DNA from: Planctomycetota bacterium
GTDB lineage: Bacteria; Planctomycetota; Planctomycetia; Pirellulales; JADFKK01
Assembly (NCBI GenBank): GCA_022564995.1
Contig: JADFKK010000058.1
Location: forward strand, 1-32,419
DNA length: 32,419 bases
Direction of reading: 5' to 3'
Of the stretch, positions 1-8,346 are shown piece after piece. The notes beneath the pieces are model-generated. The model made no database searches, was not told the origin of the DNA, and was given only the letters and a program-made list of their open reading frames with translations. The position numbers and the translations under genes were made by a program. How positions within the stretch are numbered: position 1 is the first letter of the stretch; the number at the start of each line of letters is the position of its first letter.

Positions 1-1
1 G

Positions 2-103
2 GCCGAGCTGCGCAACGGCTGGCAGTTTTTGGTTAGTGGAGGCGTGCCGTCGGGCACGGATATCACGGGCGGCGACGACCTTTTCCTGTATTATTTCATC
101 TAG
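2..103 (+). CDS. C-terminal end of an unknown protein (5' end outside window)
   Basis: Frame 2 is open from the window edge for 33 codons to TAG at 101-103. It ends in an aromatic/hydrophobic run (DLFLYYFI) after a Gly/Ser/Asp-rich stretch. The frame reads like protein and stops before the sequence becomes GC-rich filler, so it is probably the tail of a gene starting upstream. No family can be assigned from 33 residues, and chance openness in GC-rich DNA is possible. It shares strand with the T6SS island but is separated from vgrG by about 395 bases, so a shared function is not implied. Confidence 0.4.
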   Translation, partial: AELRNGWQFLVSGGVPSGTDITGGDDLFLYYFI

Positions 104-498
104 CACGCCTGGCTGCGGTGAGCAAAGGACCGATTTTTCAGAGGGACGAGCGGCAGGCGCCGCGGCAAGCCGGCGGCCTACGGGCCTGGTAGCATCGGCA
201 CGTCGGTCGCCATCGGAGACGCCTCCTACAGGCGAGGTGATGCGGCGCCGCGGCCTACGGGCGAATCGGGCGATTACAGGCGGAGGTGCGACACGAGCGG
301 ATCTTCGCTCGTGAGCTGCGGCGCCAACCCTAGCCGTGGCCGGGAGGCCAGGGTTGAAAGCCGGGAGGGTCGTCGAGCGGGCGCCAGCGCCATGATCTTC
401 ATGCCGATGGGGATGATTGACGAGCGACCACGGGAGGGACTACACTCGGTGGCACCTCAGCGGTCGGCCCCATCCGTCGTGATCATTGGGAATCGTTC
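104..498. other. Gene-free stretch upstream of vgrG with two inverted repeats
   Basis: About 395 GC-rich bases with only arginine/serine-rich spurious frames. Two hairpins are visible: 292-313 (8-base perfect arms CACGAGCG / CGCTCGTG, 6-base loop) and 325-356 (11-base arms CAACCCTAGCC / GGCCAGGGTTG with one mismatch). A near direct repeat (TACAGGCGAGGTG and TACAGGCGGAGGTG) lies at about 228-288. No convincing promoter was found, but this is where the vgrG promoter and the terminator of the preceding gene should lie. Confidence 0.5.
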
Positions 499-2517
499 AT
501 GGCCCTCGAACAGAAACCACGCAAACTCGGCCTGACCACGCCGCTCGGCGATAACGAACTGCTCCTGGTCGCCTTTGGTGGCGAAGAAGAGATGTCTCGC
601 CTGTTCCGCTACGAACTGGAGATGATCTCGGACGACAACGCCATTGCGGCTGCCGATATCGTCGGCAAAAACGTCGGCTTTAGCGTGACGCTCGCCGACG
701 GTTCAGCGCGTTTTTTCAACGGCTTTGTGAACCGGTTTTATGCCGGCGACGAGGGCGATGAGGGCCGGCGGAACTACCGCGCCGAAGTGGTGCCGTGGCT
801 CTGGTTTCTGACCCGCACGACCGACTGTCGGATATTCCAGAACAAGACCGTTCCCCAGATCGTGGAACAGATCTTTGCTGATCTCGGTTTTAGCGATTTT
901 GAAATCGCCCACATCAAGGGCGAACATCCCAAGCGCGACTACTGTGTCCAGTATCGCGAAAGTGATTTTGAATTTGTCTCACGACTGTTGGAAGAGGAGG
1001 GTATTTTCTACTTCTTCAAACACGAAGACGGAAAACACACGCTGGTCATGGCTGACCACACGCGCGCCTACCAAGACTGTCCGGAAAACCTCGTTGATTA
1101 CCCGCGCGACCACGGCTCGCAGGCCCTTGAGGATCACATCACCGGCTGGGAGCACCGTTATGAGTTTCGTTCGGGAAAGTGGGCCCAGACCGATTACAAC
1201 TTCGAGACCCCCAGCGCGAATCTCATGACCAAGACCAACACGGTCATGGATTTGCCGGGCGTAGATAAGTACGAGCAGTACGACTTCCCGGGCGAATACG
1301 GAAAGACGGGTGACGGTGAGCCGCTGACGAAAACCCGCATGGAGGAAGAGGAAGTCGAGCACGACGTAGTCCACGCGACGAGCCTGTGTAAGACGTTCAC
1401 CCCGGGTGGGAAATTCAAAATCGGTCAGCACCAGTCGGATTCTGAGGCAGGCCGGGCATTTGTCATCACTTCCATCCAGCACTCGGCCGCGGAGCCGATG
1501 GCGTACGAAACAGGGTCGGGTGTCGGCGAGACGTATGCGAACCGTTTTACGTGCATTCCCGACACGGTCATTTTTCGTCCGGCGCGCACCACGCCCAGGC
1601 CGATTGTCAGAGGCCCTCAGACGGCGGTGGTTGTCGGGCCGGCAGGTGCGGAGATCTATCCCGACAAATACGGCCGCGTGAAAGTCCAGTTTCATTGGGA
1701 TCGGGAGGGAAAGAAAGACGAAAACAGTTCCTGCTGGATTCGCGTCTCGCAACCGGTCGCCGGCCAGGGCTGGGGAGCCATCGTTATTCCGCGGATCGGC
1801 CAAGAGGTGATCGTCGAGTTCATCGAAGGCGATCCCGATGCTCCCATTATTACGGGACGTGTGTACAACGCCGGGCAAATGCCGCCCTACGAATTACCGG
1901 CCAACAAGACCCAAAGCGGATTCAAAAGCCGCAGCAGCATGGGCGGTTCGGGCGACAACTTCAACGAGATCCGCTTCGAGGATAAAAAAGGCTCAGAACA
2001 GCTTTTCATTCACGCCGAAAAGAACCAAGACATCGAGGTCGAAAACGACGAAACCCACTCGGTCGGCCACGATCGCACCAAGACGATCGACAACGACGAG
2101 ACCACGCACGTCAAACACGACCGCACCGAGACCGTCGACAACAACGAAATCATCACCATCGGCGGCAATCGTACCGAGAAGGTTGCCAAAGACGAAACGA
2201 TCACCATCGACGGCAATCGCACCGAGGAGGTTGGCAAGGACGAAACGGTGCAGATCGGAAAGAACGAATCGGTGACCGTGGGCAGCGATCGTTCGTACAA
2301 CGTCGGCAAGAACGATACGCTCGACGTCGGCAAGGTGCTGTCGATCACTGCCGGCGATCAGATCAACCTAACCACCGGCAAGGCCAGCATCGTGATGAAG
2401 AAGGATGGCACGATCACGATCAGCGGCAAGGACATAACCATCAAGGCCTCCGGAAAGATAACCGGAAAAGCCTCTAAGGACATAATCCTTAAAGGCAAGA
2501 AGATCCTTCAAAACTAG
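499..2517 (+). CDS. vgrG: Type VI secretion system tip protein VgrG (TssI)
   Basis: VgrG trimers form the spike that the T6SS drives into target cells, and they carry effectors. The 672-aa product has the family's layout: a gp27-like hub in roughly residues 15-330 (motifs such as RNYRAEVVPWLWFL and YRESDFEFVSRLLEEEGIFY), the gp5 OB-fold at about 375-460 (DKYGRVKVQFHWD, then SQPVAGQGWGAIVIPRIGQE), and a C-terminal beta-helix made of short repeats of the type ..NETxxVGxxRTxxV.. at about 515-640. No extra effector domain follows the helix. The length is usual for the family. The ATG at 499 has no strong Shine-Dalgarno sequence, but the following residues match the usual VgrG start. The genes downstream run in the same direction and are typical vgrG-linked cargo genes. 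Confidence 0.97.
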   Translation: MALEQKPRKLGLTTPLGDNELLLVAFGGEEEMSRLFRYELEMISDDNAIAAADIVGKNVGFSVTLADGSARFFNGFVNRFYAGDEGDEGRRNYRAEVVPWLWFLTRTTDCRIFQNKTVPQIVEQIFADLGFSDFEIAHIKGEHPKRDYCVQYRESDFEFVSRLLEEEGIFYFFKHEDGKHTLVMADHTRAYQDCPENLVDYPRDHGSQALEDHITGWEHRYEFRSGKWAQTDYNFETPSANLMTKTNTVMDLPGVDKYEQYDFPGEYGKTGDGEPLTKTRMEEEEVEHDVVHATSLCKTFTPGGKFKIGQHQSDSEAGRAFVITSIQHSAAEPMAYETGSGVGETYANRFTCIPDTVIFRPARTTPRPIVRGPQTAVVVGPAGAEIYPDKYGRVKVQFHWDREGKKDENSSCWIRVSQPVAGQGWGAIVIPRIGQEVIVEFIEGDPDAPIITGRVYNAGQMPPYELPANKTQSGFKSRSSMGGSGDNFNEIRFEDKKGSEQLFIHAEKNQDIEVENDETHSVGHDRTKTIDNDETTHVKHDRTETVDNNEIITIGGNRTEKVAKDETITIDGNRTEEVGKDETVQIGKNESVTVGSDRSYNVGKNDTLDVGKVLSITAGDQINLTTGKASIVMKKDGTITISGKDITIKASGKITGKASKDIILKGKKILQN

Positions 2518-2539
2518 CGCGGCCGGCGGGCCCGACATG

Positions 2540-2569
2540 CAGATTTCCGACATCCAGATTTCCGACATC
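2540..2569 (+). repeat. Two tandem copies of a 15-base unit between vgrG and the DUF6484 gene
   Basis: The unit CAGATTTCCGACATC occurs at 2540-2554 and again at 2555-2569, directly followed by the GGGGAGG ribosome-binding site (2572-2578) of the next gene. It is probably a small slippage duplication in the intergenic leader; no function is apparent. Confidence 0.8.
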
Positions 2570-2586
2570 CAGGGGAGGCTTTCCGT

Positions 2587-3177
2587 ATGAACGATAAGTT
2601 GGCCACACTCGACCAGCACACCGAGCATGTCGCCGGAAGCAGTTCCTCGTTGTTTCTAGGAGATACGCCCTCTATCGAACCGCACGGCGGCCGGGCGGCC
2701 CACGTCAGTTCAACACGGCTACCGGACGCCGCATTCCACGGCCCGATCGTCGGAACTCTGGTCAGGATCGACCAAGGAGGTTACCCGCTGGTTGACTTCG
2801 CCGGAAACGCGGCCGCGCAGCCGTTGGTGGCTCGCAGCGTGGCAGCCCTGAATCCCAGCGACGTCGGCAACGAGGTGGCGCTGATGTTCGACGGCTCCGA
2901 TCCCAACAAGCCCGTGGTGCTGGGAGTGATCCAAGCCCCGCAGCCGATGCGGAATTGCGTCGAGCCCGGCGAACACAACGAAGATGCTCCGCCGCTCGAC
3001 GCCCAAATCGACGGCCAGCGCGTCGTGCTCACCGCCGAGAAGGAAATCGTGCTGCGCTGTGGAAAGGCCAGCATCACATTGACCCGCGCCGGCAAGATAC
3101 TGATCCGCGGAGCTTTTTTGCTAAGCCGCTCCTCCGGCGTCAATCGTATCAAAGGCGGCTCGGTGCAGATCAACTGA
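2587..3177 (+). CDS. DUF6484 domain-containing T6SS-associated protein
   Basis: The 196-aa protein has a conserved core at about residues 55-130 (GTLVRIDQGGYPLVDFAGN, then ..ARSVAALNPSDVGNEVALMFDGSDPNKPVVLG), resembling the DUF6484 family found next to vgrG genes. The core resembles the OB-fold segment of VgrG. The last ~60 residues (VVLTAEKEIVLRCGKASITLTRAGKIL) repeat the style of the VgrG C-terminal beta-helix, so the protein may associate with, or extend, the spike; that is inference. A strong Shine-Dalgarno sequence (GGGGAGG, 8 bases before ATG) fixes the start. It lies 69 bases after vgrG and 9 bases before the DUF2169 gene, consistent with one transcript. Confidence 0.8.
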   Translation: MNDKLATLDQHTEHVAGSSSSLFLGDTPSIEPHGGRAAHVSSTRLPDAAFHGPIVGTLVRIDQGGYPLVDFAGNAAAQPLVARSVAALNPSDVGNEVALMFDGSDPNKPVVLGVIQAPQPMRNCVEPGEHNEDAPPLDAQIDGQRVVLTAEKEIVLRCGKASITLTRAGKILIRGAFLLSRSSGVNRIKGGSVQIN

Positions 3178-3186
3178 GTAATTCCC

Positions 3187-4299
3187 ATGCAGATCAGCAC
3201 TAATACGACGGGCATGGAGGCTGGACTCACGGTCGCCACCGACAAGGATGGGCGCGACTACTGTGTTGTAGTTATCAAGGGAACATTTGTTACCGACGAC
3301 GGCGAATCGATTCTGGCGGAAGAGCAGGAGCCGCTGGTGCATGCAGACGCTCACTACGGCGATCCCGTAGAAACCAGCATCCAATATGAGTGTGACTTCG
3401 CCCGATTCAAGCCCCGGGCGGACGTTGTCGTCAACGGGCACGCGTATTCACCGACCGGCCAGCCGGTTGACGAAGTCGAGGTGAGTCTCGAAGTCAATTC
3501 ACTCAAGAAGAGTGTCCGGGTGGTGGGGGATCGCAAGTGGGAGTTGGGCGCTCTGAGGCCCCGAATTTCCAAGCCAACTCCGTTCTTGAAGATGCCGCTC
3601 GTGTACGAACGGGCCTTCGGCGGTTCCGACCACACGCACGACAAACCGAAGTACCAGGGAACGGAACTTCGTAACCTGGTCGGTGTCGGATTTCAGAAAA
3701 ACTCCGATCCCAAATCGATTGAGGGAACGCCGCTGCCCAATCTAGAGGATCCGCGGTATCCGATTCGCGGATGGTCCGATACGCCGCCGCCAGCCGGCTT
3801 CGGCATTCTCGGTCGAGGCTGGCAGCCGCGAATCACACACGCGGGAACCTACGACGACAAGTGGCTCGACCATCGTTTCCCCTTCTTGCCGGAAGATTTT
3901 GATGAGCGTTATTTTCAATCCGCGCCAGCCGACCAGCAGGTTCCCTTTTTCAAGGGCGGAGAGGTTGTGCGATGCACGAACATGACCCCTGACGGTCGAT
4001 TTGAAGTCACGGTGCCTCGGGTGAATGTGCCAATACTATTTCGGTTCCGCGATCGGGAAGTGGAGGCTGATCCCAACATCGATACGCTGATCGTCGAACC
4101 GGACGAAAACCGTTTTTTGCTCACTTGGCGAGCCACCGTTCCGATTGGCCCCAGGCTGCATGCGCTGCGCGAAGTTTTCGTTGGCCGCCGGCCCTTACCT
4201 CAACGAGAGCGTGGCGCCAAGCGGCGATTTGAAACGCTGAATGAAATGATCGTCTGGGAGAAGAAGTTTGGCGGTTCGCGGACAGATCGGAAAGGCTGA
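3187..4299 (+). CDS. DUF2169 family T6SS accessory protein (effector-loading adaptor)
   Basis: The 370-aa cytoplasmic protein matches the DUF2169 family: an early VVIKGTF strand, ..PLVHADAHYGDPVETSIQYE.., a TSS..SPTGQPVDEVEVSL segment, and PLVYERAFGG..; later come FGILGRGWQPR and a C-terminal segment resembling family ends. DUF2169 proteins are known T6SS accessory factors, in at least some bacteria needed to load a specific PAAR-linked effector on its VgrG. Position between the VgrG/DUF6484 genes and a PAAR-like effector fits that job. Start ATG follows the previous stop by 9 bases without a strong Shine-Dalgarno sequence, so translation may be coupled. The gene ends 10 bases before the next start. 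Confidence 0.85.
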   Translation: MQISTNTTGMEAGLTVATDKDGRDYCVVVIKGTFVTDDGESILAEEQEPLVHADAHYGDPVETSIQYECDFARFKPRADVVVNGHAYSPTGQPVDEVEVSLEVNSLKKSVRVVGDRKWELGALRPRISKPTPFLKMPLVYERAFGGSDHTHDKPKYQGTELRNLVGVGFQKNSDPKSIEGTPLPNLEDPRYPIRGWSDTPPPAGFGILGRGWQPRITHAGTYDDKWLDHRFPFLPEDFDERYFQSAPADQQVPFFKGGEVVRCTNMTPDGRFEVTVPRVNVPILFRFRDREVEADPNIDTLIVEPDENRFLLTWRATVPIGPRLHALREVFVGRRPLPQRERGAKRRFETLNEMIVWEKKFGGSRTDRKG

Positions 4300-4309
4300 G
4301 GCGAGAAAC

Positions 4310-5335
4310 ATGTACCTGACATCAGCGGGAATGGTTTGTCCGGTTGGCCTCAGTGCTTCCGCCGCGTGCGCGGCGATGCGAGCGGGGGTTGCAATGTTCG
4401 AGGAGCTATCTTATCGCGATAACATGCGTGAGCCGGTCGTGGGAGCGATGGTGGCCAGTCTGGATATCCAACTTGAGCCGGGCCTTCGTCTAACGGAATT
4501 GCTTTCCACGGCCATTGCCGATTGCCTGCCCGAAGAGGTCGCCGAACCGCTCGACAGCGTGCCGCTGCTCGTCGGCCTGGCTGAAACTGACCGGCCGGGG
4601 GGACAAGCTTCGTTGGCCGATTCCATTATCGGCGATGTAGAACGCAAGCTCGGGGTGCGGTTTCATCCGGATCGGTCATGTACGATTGCGAGAGGCCATG
4701 TGTCGGGTTTTGTGGCACTTCGGAAAGCCCGCGAAATGCTGAAAGACTCAGCGATTCCTGCGTGTCTGTTGTGCGGTGTCGATTCGTATCTCAACGCAAG
4801 CTCCCTCTCGTGGCTTGACCAGCAATGGCGGTTAAAGACATCGGACAACTCCGACGGCGTGATTCCAGGGGAAGCGGCCGCCGCCATTTATGTGCGACGG
4901 CAACCGACGTCCGCAACGGGAACCGTTGTGGAAGTCATCGGCCTTGGAGCTGCGCGGGAGAGTGCAACCGTGTTATCGGAAGAACCGCTGTTGGGCCTCG
5001 GACTGACCGATGCGGCGCGAGCCGCCCTGGCGGAAGCGAAGCTCGAGATGCACGAAATCGATTTTCGGCTGTCTGACGTGACCGGGGAAAGTTACGGTTT
5101 CAAAGAGCAGGCGTTAGCGCTCAGCAGGCTGATGCGAGCCCGCCGAGAGGAGCTTCCCATCTGGCACAGCGCGGATTGCATCGGCGATTGCGGAGCGGCA
5201 GCCGGTGTCGGCCAGCTTGTGATCGCGCGCGAGTCCTTCATCAAAGATTACGCGCCGGGAGACCACGCCGCATGTTACACCAGTTCCGTTCCGGGTGACC
5301 GGGCGGTCACCGTGCTGCGGCGGCAAAGGATCTAA
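4310..5335 (+). CDS. Ketosynthase/thiolase-fold protein, catalytic residues apparently lost
   Basis: The 341-aa product resembles the beta-ketoacyl synthase fold: opening YLTSAGMVCPVGLSASAACA, then ..GHVSGFVALRKAREML.., ACLLCGVDSYL, GVIPGEAAAAIYV, and near the end DCIGDCGAAAG. In active enzymes the nucleophilic Cys sits where H130 is found (GHVSG), the first His in HGTGT is replaced by the DVTGE segment (256-260), and the second His (GH..GAAG) aligns with D293 (IGDCGAAAG). The protein is therefore probably not a condensing enzyme. Ketosynthase-like genes of this sort occur beside DUF2169 genes in T6SS islands. I chose ATG 4310 over an upstream TTG (4268) because GAGG lies just before it and because 4268 would overlap DUF2169. 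The structural role is unknown. Confidence 0.75.
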   Translation: MYLTSAGMVCPVGLSASAACAAMRAGVAMFEELSYRDNMREPVVGAMVASLDIQLEPGLRLTELLSTAIADCLPEEVAEPLDSVPLLVGLAETDRPGGQASLADSIIGDVERKLGVRFHPDRSCTIARGHVSGFVALRKAREMLKDSAIPACLLCGVDSYLNASSLSWLDQQWRLKTSDNSDGVIPGEAAAAIYVRRQPTSATGTVVEVIGLGAARESATVLSEEPLLGLGLTDAARAALAEAKLEMHEIDFRLSDVTGESYGFKEQALALSRLMRARREELPIWHSADCIGDCGAAAGVGQLVIARESFIKDYAPGDHAACYTSSVPGDRAVTVLRRQRI

Positions 5336-5383
5336 GTGACGGACGTGGGGCAGATTACCCTGCTGTGATCGAGGAGCTAGACG

Positions 5384-6214
5384 ATGAGTTGCGACGTGTT
5401 TGCCAACAATAATGAAATCTCCTGCAAGAAGGGTGGCAATAAGGTGATCGCGGAGTTTCCTGACGTCTGTCTGAGCCCGCCGTCTCCGCCCGCGGGGCCC
5501 ATACCGGTGCCTTACCCCGATACTTCCTTCTCCAAGGACATGAAGAACGGGAGCAAGACCGTCAAGATCAAGGGCGGGGAGGTGATGCTCAAGGACAAGT
5601 CTTTCTACAAGACTTCGCCGCTCGGCGATGAGGCGGCCACCAAGGGGCTGGGCGCCAACGTAATCACGCATACGATCACGGGCAAGACCTACTTCGTCGC
5701 CTGGTCGATGGACGTCAAGTTCGAAGGCAAGAACGTCGACCGCCACATCGACATGACGACGTCCAACCACATGTCTCCGCCCGGGGGCACGGGGCCTACG
5801 GGCGTGAGCATGGGCGCGATGAGCAACGCCGGGGTCGTTAATCTGAAATGCAAGGACGAATGGGATGACTGTCAGAGAAAGCAGATGTGCGCAAAGGTGG
5901 ATTCCTTAAACGAGACGACACCGCTCAAGAAGCAGCCGGTCACACCAGCCATGAAGACTGCGAAAAAGAAGTACGCAGCGGATTACCGGGAAAAAAATCC
6001 GGCTCCTGGCGGAAGCTGGACTGATGATTGCGCCAAGACCAACGGCAAGCCGGTCGATGCGGACCATGTAACGGACGTGCAGTGGGGCGGGGACGTAAAG
6101 GGACCCTTTGAGTATCTTGACATGTCGGTCAACCGCTCGATCGGGAAGCAAATGGATCTATCGAATGTTGACCCGGCCGAGAGTTTTACGACCGATCCGA
6201 ATTGCGGATGTTGA
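5384..6214 (+). CDS. T6SS effector: PAAR-like DUF4150 domain plus C-terminal HNH-like nuclease domain
   Basis: In the 276-aa protein, residues 1 to about 130 are a clear PAAR-like DUF4150 domain (MSCDVFANNNEISCKKGG.., KVIAEFPDVCLSPPSPP, VPYPDTSF, GSKTVKIKGGEVMLKDKS.., YFVAWSMDVKFEGKNVDRH). Such domains cap the VgrG tip and bring fused toxins along. After a Lys/Pro-rich linker, residues about 185-276 carry DADHVTDVQWGG and LDMSVNRSIGKQM. This DH..(x)GG..NRxxG pattern is common in HNH/EndoVII-superfamily toxin domains, so DNA cleavage in target cells is the likely activity (inference). The Shine-Dalgarno sequence GAGGAG lies 7 bases before ATG. The next gene, a SUKH protein, begins 11 bases after the stop, as expected for an effector-immunity pair. 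Confidence 0.85.
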   Translation: MSCDVFANNNEISCKKGGNKVIAEFPDVCLSPPSPPAGPIPVPYPDTSFSKDMKNGSKTVKIKGGEVMLKDKSFYKTSPLGDEAATKGLGANVITHTITGKTYFVAWSMDVKFEGKNVDRHIDMTTSNHMSPPGGTGPTGVSMGAMSNAGVVNLKCKDEWDDCQRKQMCAKVDSLNETTPLKKQPVTPAMKTAKKKYAADYREKNPAPGGSWTDDCAKTNGKPVDADHVTDVQWGGDVKGPFEYLDMSVNRSIGKQMDLSNVDPAESFTTDPNCGC

Positions 6215-6225
6215 GGTGAACGAAC

Positions 6226-6744
6226 ATGAATCCAATCAACCACCCAGAACACTTGAAGTCATTGCTCGATCGAGTCTTCGAGCTTCGCCGACAATACTAC
6301 GAGCTTGACACGCAACTCAAGCAAACGCTCGGACCACCTGCCTCCGAAGCCGACATCCGCGACTTTGAGGAAGCGATCGGCTTTACGCTACCACCTTCCT
6401 ACAGAGCGTTCTTGTCGTTACACGATGGATGGATTAGGTGGGAGGGAGACATTCACATTCTGTCTCTCGCTCAAATGAGGGAAGGCCCGTTTGTGGAATG
6501 GGTCCGCGAATGGAAGAAGGAGGCGGAGGAAAGCGAAGACGTCGTGGTTCTGAATGGGCTGATAATCGCAACTCAGCTCCATTGGGACACCGGGCTCATC
6601 TTGGATACCAATGAGGTCGACGACCAAGGGGAAATGCCAATCGTCAACTGGGACCGAAGTGAAATCGTTCGGTATACGAGCTTTTCAGATCTCTTGGAGC
6701 GATCGGCCGAGGATCTCCAGGGGCTGATCGACAATGGGGTGTAG
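6226..6744 (+). CDS. SMI1/KNR4 (SUKH) family immunity protein
   Basis: The 172-aa soluble protein has the SUKH signature: ASEADIRDFEEAIGFTLPPS, YRAFLSLHDG, followed by an aromatic/acidic body. SUKH proteins are widespread immunity proteins for nuclease-type polymorphic toxins. The Shine-Dalgarno sequence GAGGTG overlaps the stop codon of the effector (6212-6214) and lies 7 bases before ATG, so the two genes are co-translated, which is the arrangement of an effector and its cognate inhibitor. The product is acidic overall, suitable for binding a basic nuclease domain. The pairing is inferred from position. Confidence 0.85.
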   Translation: MNPINHPEHLKSLLDRVFELRRQYYELDTQLKQTLGPPASEADIRDFEEAIGFTLPPSYRAFLSLHDGWIRWEGDIHILSLAQMREGPFVEWVREWKKEAEESEDVVVLNGLIIATQLHWDTGLILDTNEVDDQGEMPIVNWDRSEIVRYTSFSDLLERSAEDLQGLIDNGV

Positions 6745-6948
6745 ACAGTACCGTCGGCCCGTGCGAACAGATGGATCGGCACCCCTACGACGAGCCCCAT
6801 CTTCCTGAAGAACTTCAGTTTGGCCACGAAAGAGTTGTGTACACGGACGCGACGCAAGAAGCGAGACAGACCGCAGCAGATCGTTCGCAAACTGTGGAAA
6901 TCAGCTGCGATCCGCGAGGGATCTTTCGAACATGTGCGGCTGAAGATT
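6745..6948. other. Unexplained 204 bases between the SUKH gene and the TIGR02270 gene
   Basis: Frames on both strands are open here, including an upstream extension of the next gene rich in Arg and Lys (ELCTRTRRKKRDRPQ), but none resembles a known family. It may be the decayed remains of another immunity or mobile gene, or simply a leader. No repeat or hairpin stands out. Confidence 0.3.
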
Positions 6949-8268
6949 ATGAAGAAAGTGTTGCCTATTGATTTGGCCATCCAATCTCCAATTGACACGA
7001 CACTCCCAATGCGGCAACGAACGATCGAAATCGTGGTTACACAGCATCTGGAGGAAGTGGCCATCTTGTGGCTGCGCCGCGATGACGGTGCGGGCCAACC
7101 CCACTACTTCCTCAAGGATCTGGCGGAGTTCGACGATCAACTGGCCGCTCATCTGGATGGGCTGAAAATTGCCGGGGAGAGTGGCTGGGTATTGTGCGAG
7201 CAAGAACTGCGATGGCAAGAACCGGGTGAGGTCTTCGCCGCCGCCCTGCTTGCGTTTGCAGACGGCGATGGTCATCGCATCCAGACCGTGCTCGACGTGG
7301 TCGATCAGTCAACCGAACCGTCCCGAGCACTGGTTTCCGCCCTCGGATGGCTGCCTTACGATCGGGCCGCCGAGCACATCAACCAGTTTCTGTCGACTGA
7401 AACCCCATGGCTTCGCCGAATCGGGATCGCTGCCGCCGCGGCCCACCGCCACGATCCGGGCGCGGCGCTGGCGGCGGCCATCAAGGATTCTGATTCACTG
7501 CTGCGAGCCCGGGCGCTGCGGGCGGTTGGGGAGTTGGGACGGGTTGATTTGTTGAATGCCGCTGGGCAACATGTGGGGGCGGAAGACGACCTGTGCCGCT
7601 TTTCCGCCGCCTGGTCGGTTGCGCTACTGTCGGGCGCGGAAGAGGCGATCGAGGAGTTGCAGGCCGTTGTCGAACGGAGTGGATCTGGATCGGAAAGAGC
7701 CCTTCAATTGGCGCTGCGACGAATGGAAATCGGTCAGGGCGAGAGCTGGATTCAGCGGCTCGCTGAACTCCCACATCTGGCTCGACCGGCCGTGGTCGGC
7801 GCCGGCGTGCTCGGCGTACCCGAGTCGATTTCTTGGCTGATCGATCAGATGCAGATCCCCGAGTTGGCCCGCGTGGCCGGCGAGGCGTTTACCGCGATCA
7901 CCGGCCTGGCGCTCGACAGCCAGCCGTTTGAGGGCGAATGGCCCGAAGGGTTCGTGGCCGGACCCACCGAAGACCCCGAAGACGAAAACGTGGAAATGGA
8001 CGCCGACGAAAATCTGCCTTGGCCGAATCGAGAGGCGATCGCCGACTGGTGGCGGAAGCATCGAGATCGGTTCGAGCCGGGAACGCGGTACTTGGTCGGC
8101 CGGCCGATGACGGTCGAGTGGCTTGATGAAGTGCTCAGAAACGGATATCAACGACAGCGGGCCGCGGCGGCCTTGGAATTGGCCATCCGGCAGCCGGGCA
8201 CACCGCTGTTCGAGGTCCGGGCGCCCGGTTGGCGACAGCAGAAGCTGCTCGCGGCGGGCGGCCGATAG
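6949..8268 (+). CDS. TIGR02270 family HEAT-like repeat protein, T6SS-associated
   Basis: The 439-aa protein has the TIGR02270 signature near its N-terminus: QHLEEVAILWLRRDD from about residue 32, then LAEFDDQLAAHLDGL ending at about 72. The middle (about 90-330) is made of helical HEAT-like repeats rich in Ala/Leu/Arg (for example LLRARALRAVGELGRVDLL). The end has GEAFTAITGLALD, an acidic linker of Asp/Glu (about residues 340-362) and a final domain with DWWRKHRDRF. Family members sit in T6SS loci but their job is unknown; scaffold-like protein binding is inferred from the repeats. ATG 6949 was chosen because homology-like sequence begins just after it, whereas the in-frame upstream extension is basic and unlike the family. 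The Shine-Dalgarno sequence is weak. Confidence 0.8.
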   Translation: MKKVLPIDLAIQSPIDTTLPMRQRTIEIVVTQHLEEVAILWLRRDDGAGQPHYFLKDLAEFDDQLAAHLDGLKIAGESGWVLCEQELRWQEPGEVFAAALLAFADGDGHRIQTVLDVVDQSTEPSRALVSALGWLPYDRAAEHINQFLSTETPWLRRIGIAAAAAHRHDPGAALAAAIKDSDSLLRARALRAVGELGRVDLLNAAGQHVGAEDDLCRFSAAWSVALLSGAEEAIEELQAVVERSGSGSERALQLALRRMEIGQGESWIQRLAELPHLARPAVVGAGVLGVPESISWLIDQMQIPELARVAGEAFTAITGLALDSQPFEGEWPEGFVAGPTEDPEDENVEMDADENLPWPNREAIADWWRKHRDRFEPGTRYLVGRPMTVEWLDEVLRNGYQRQRAAAALELAIRQPGTPLFEVRAPGWRQQKLLAAGGR

Positions 8269-8346
8269 ACCGTGTGGCCCGGTTCAGACCTGGCTGTTGA
8301 TCGCCTGTGAAACCACGGTCGTTGCCGCCGTTGTTGAGGTTTTCCA

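Noticed and set aside
36..535. Two small + strand frames before vgrG
   Set aside because: Arg/Ser/Gly-rich, no ribosome-binding site and overlapping hairpins; not protein-like.
979..1878. A 299-codon - strand frame inside vgrG
   Set aside because: Shadow of the vgrG coding frame with no protein-like motifs.
4268..4309. Upstream TTG start for the ketosynthase-like gene
   Set aside because: It would overlap the DUF2169 gene, and the ATG at 4310 has a GAGG site and a family-like start.
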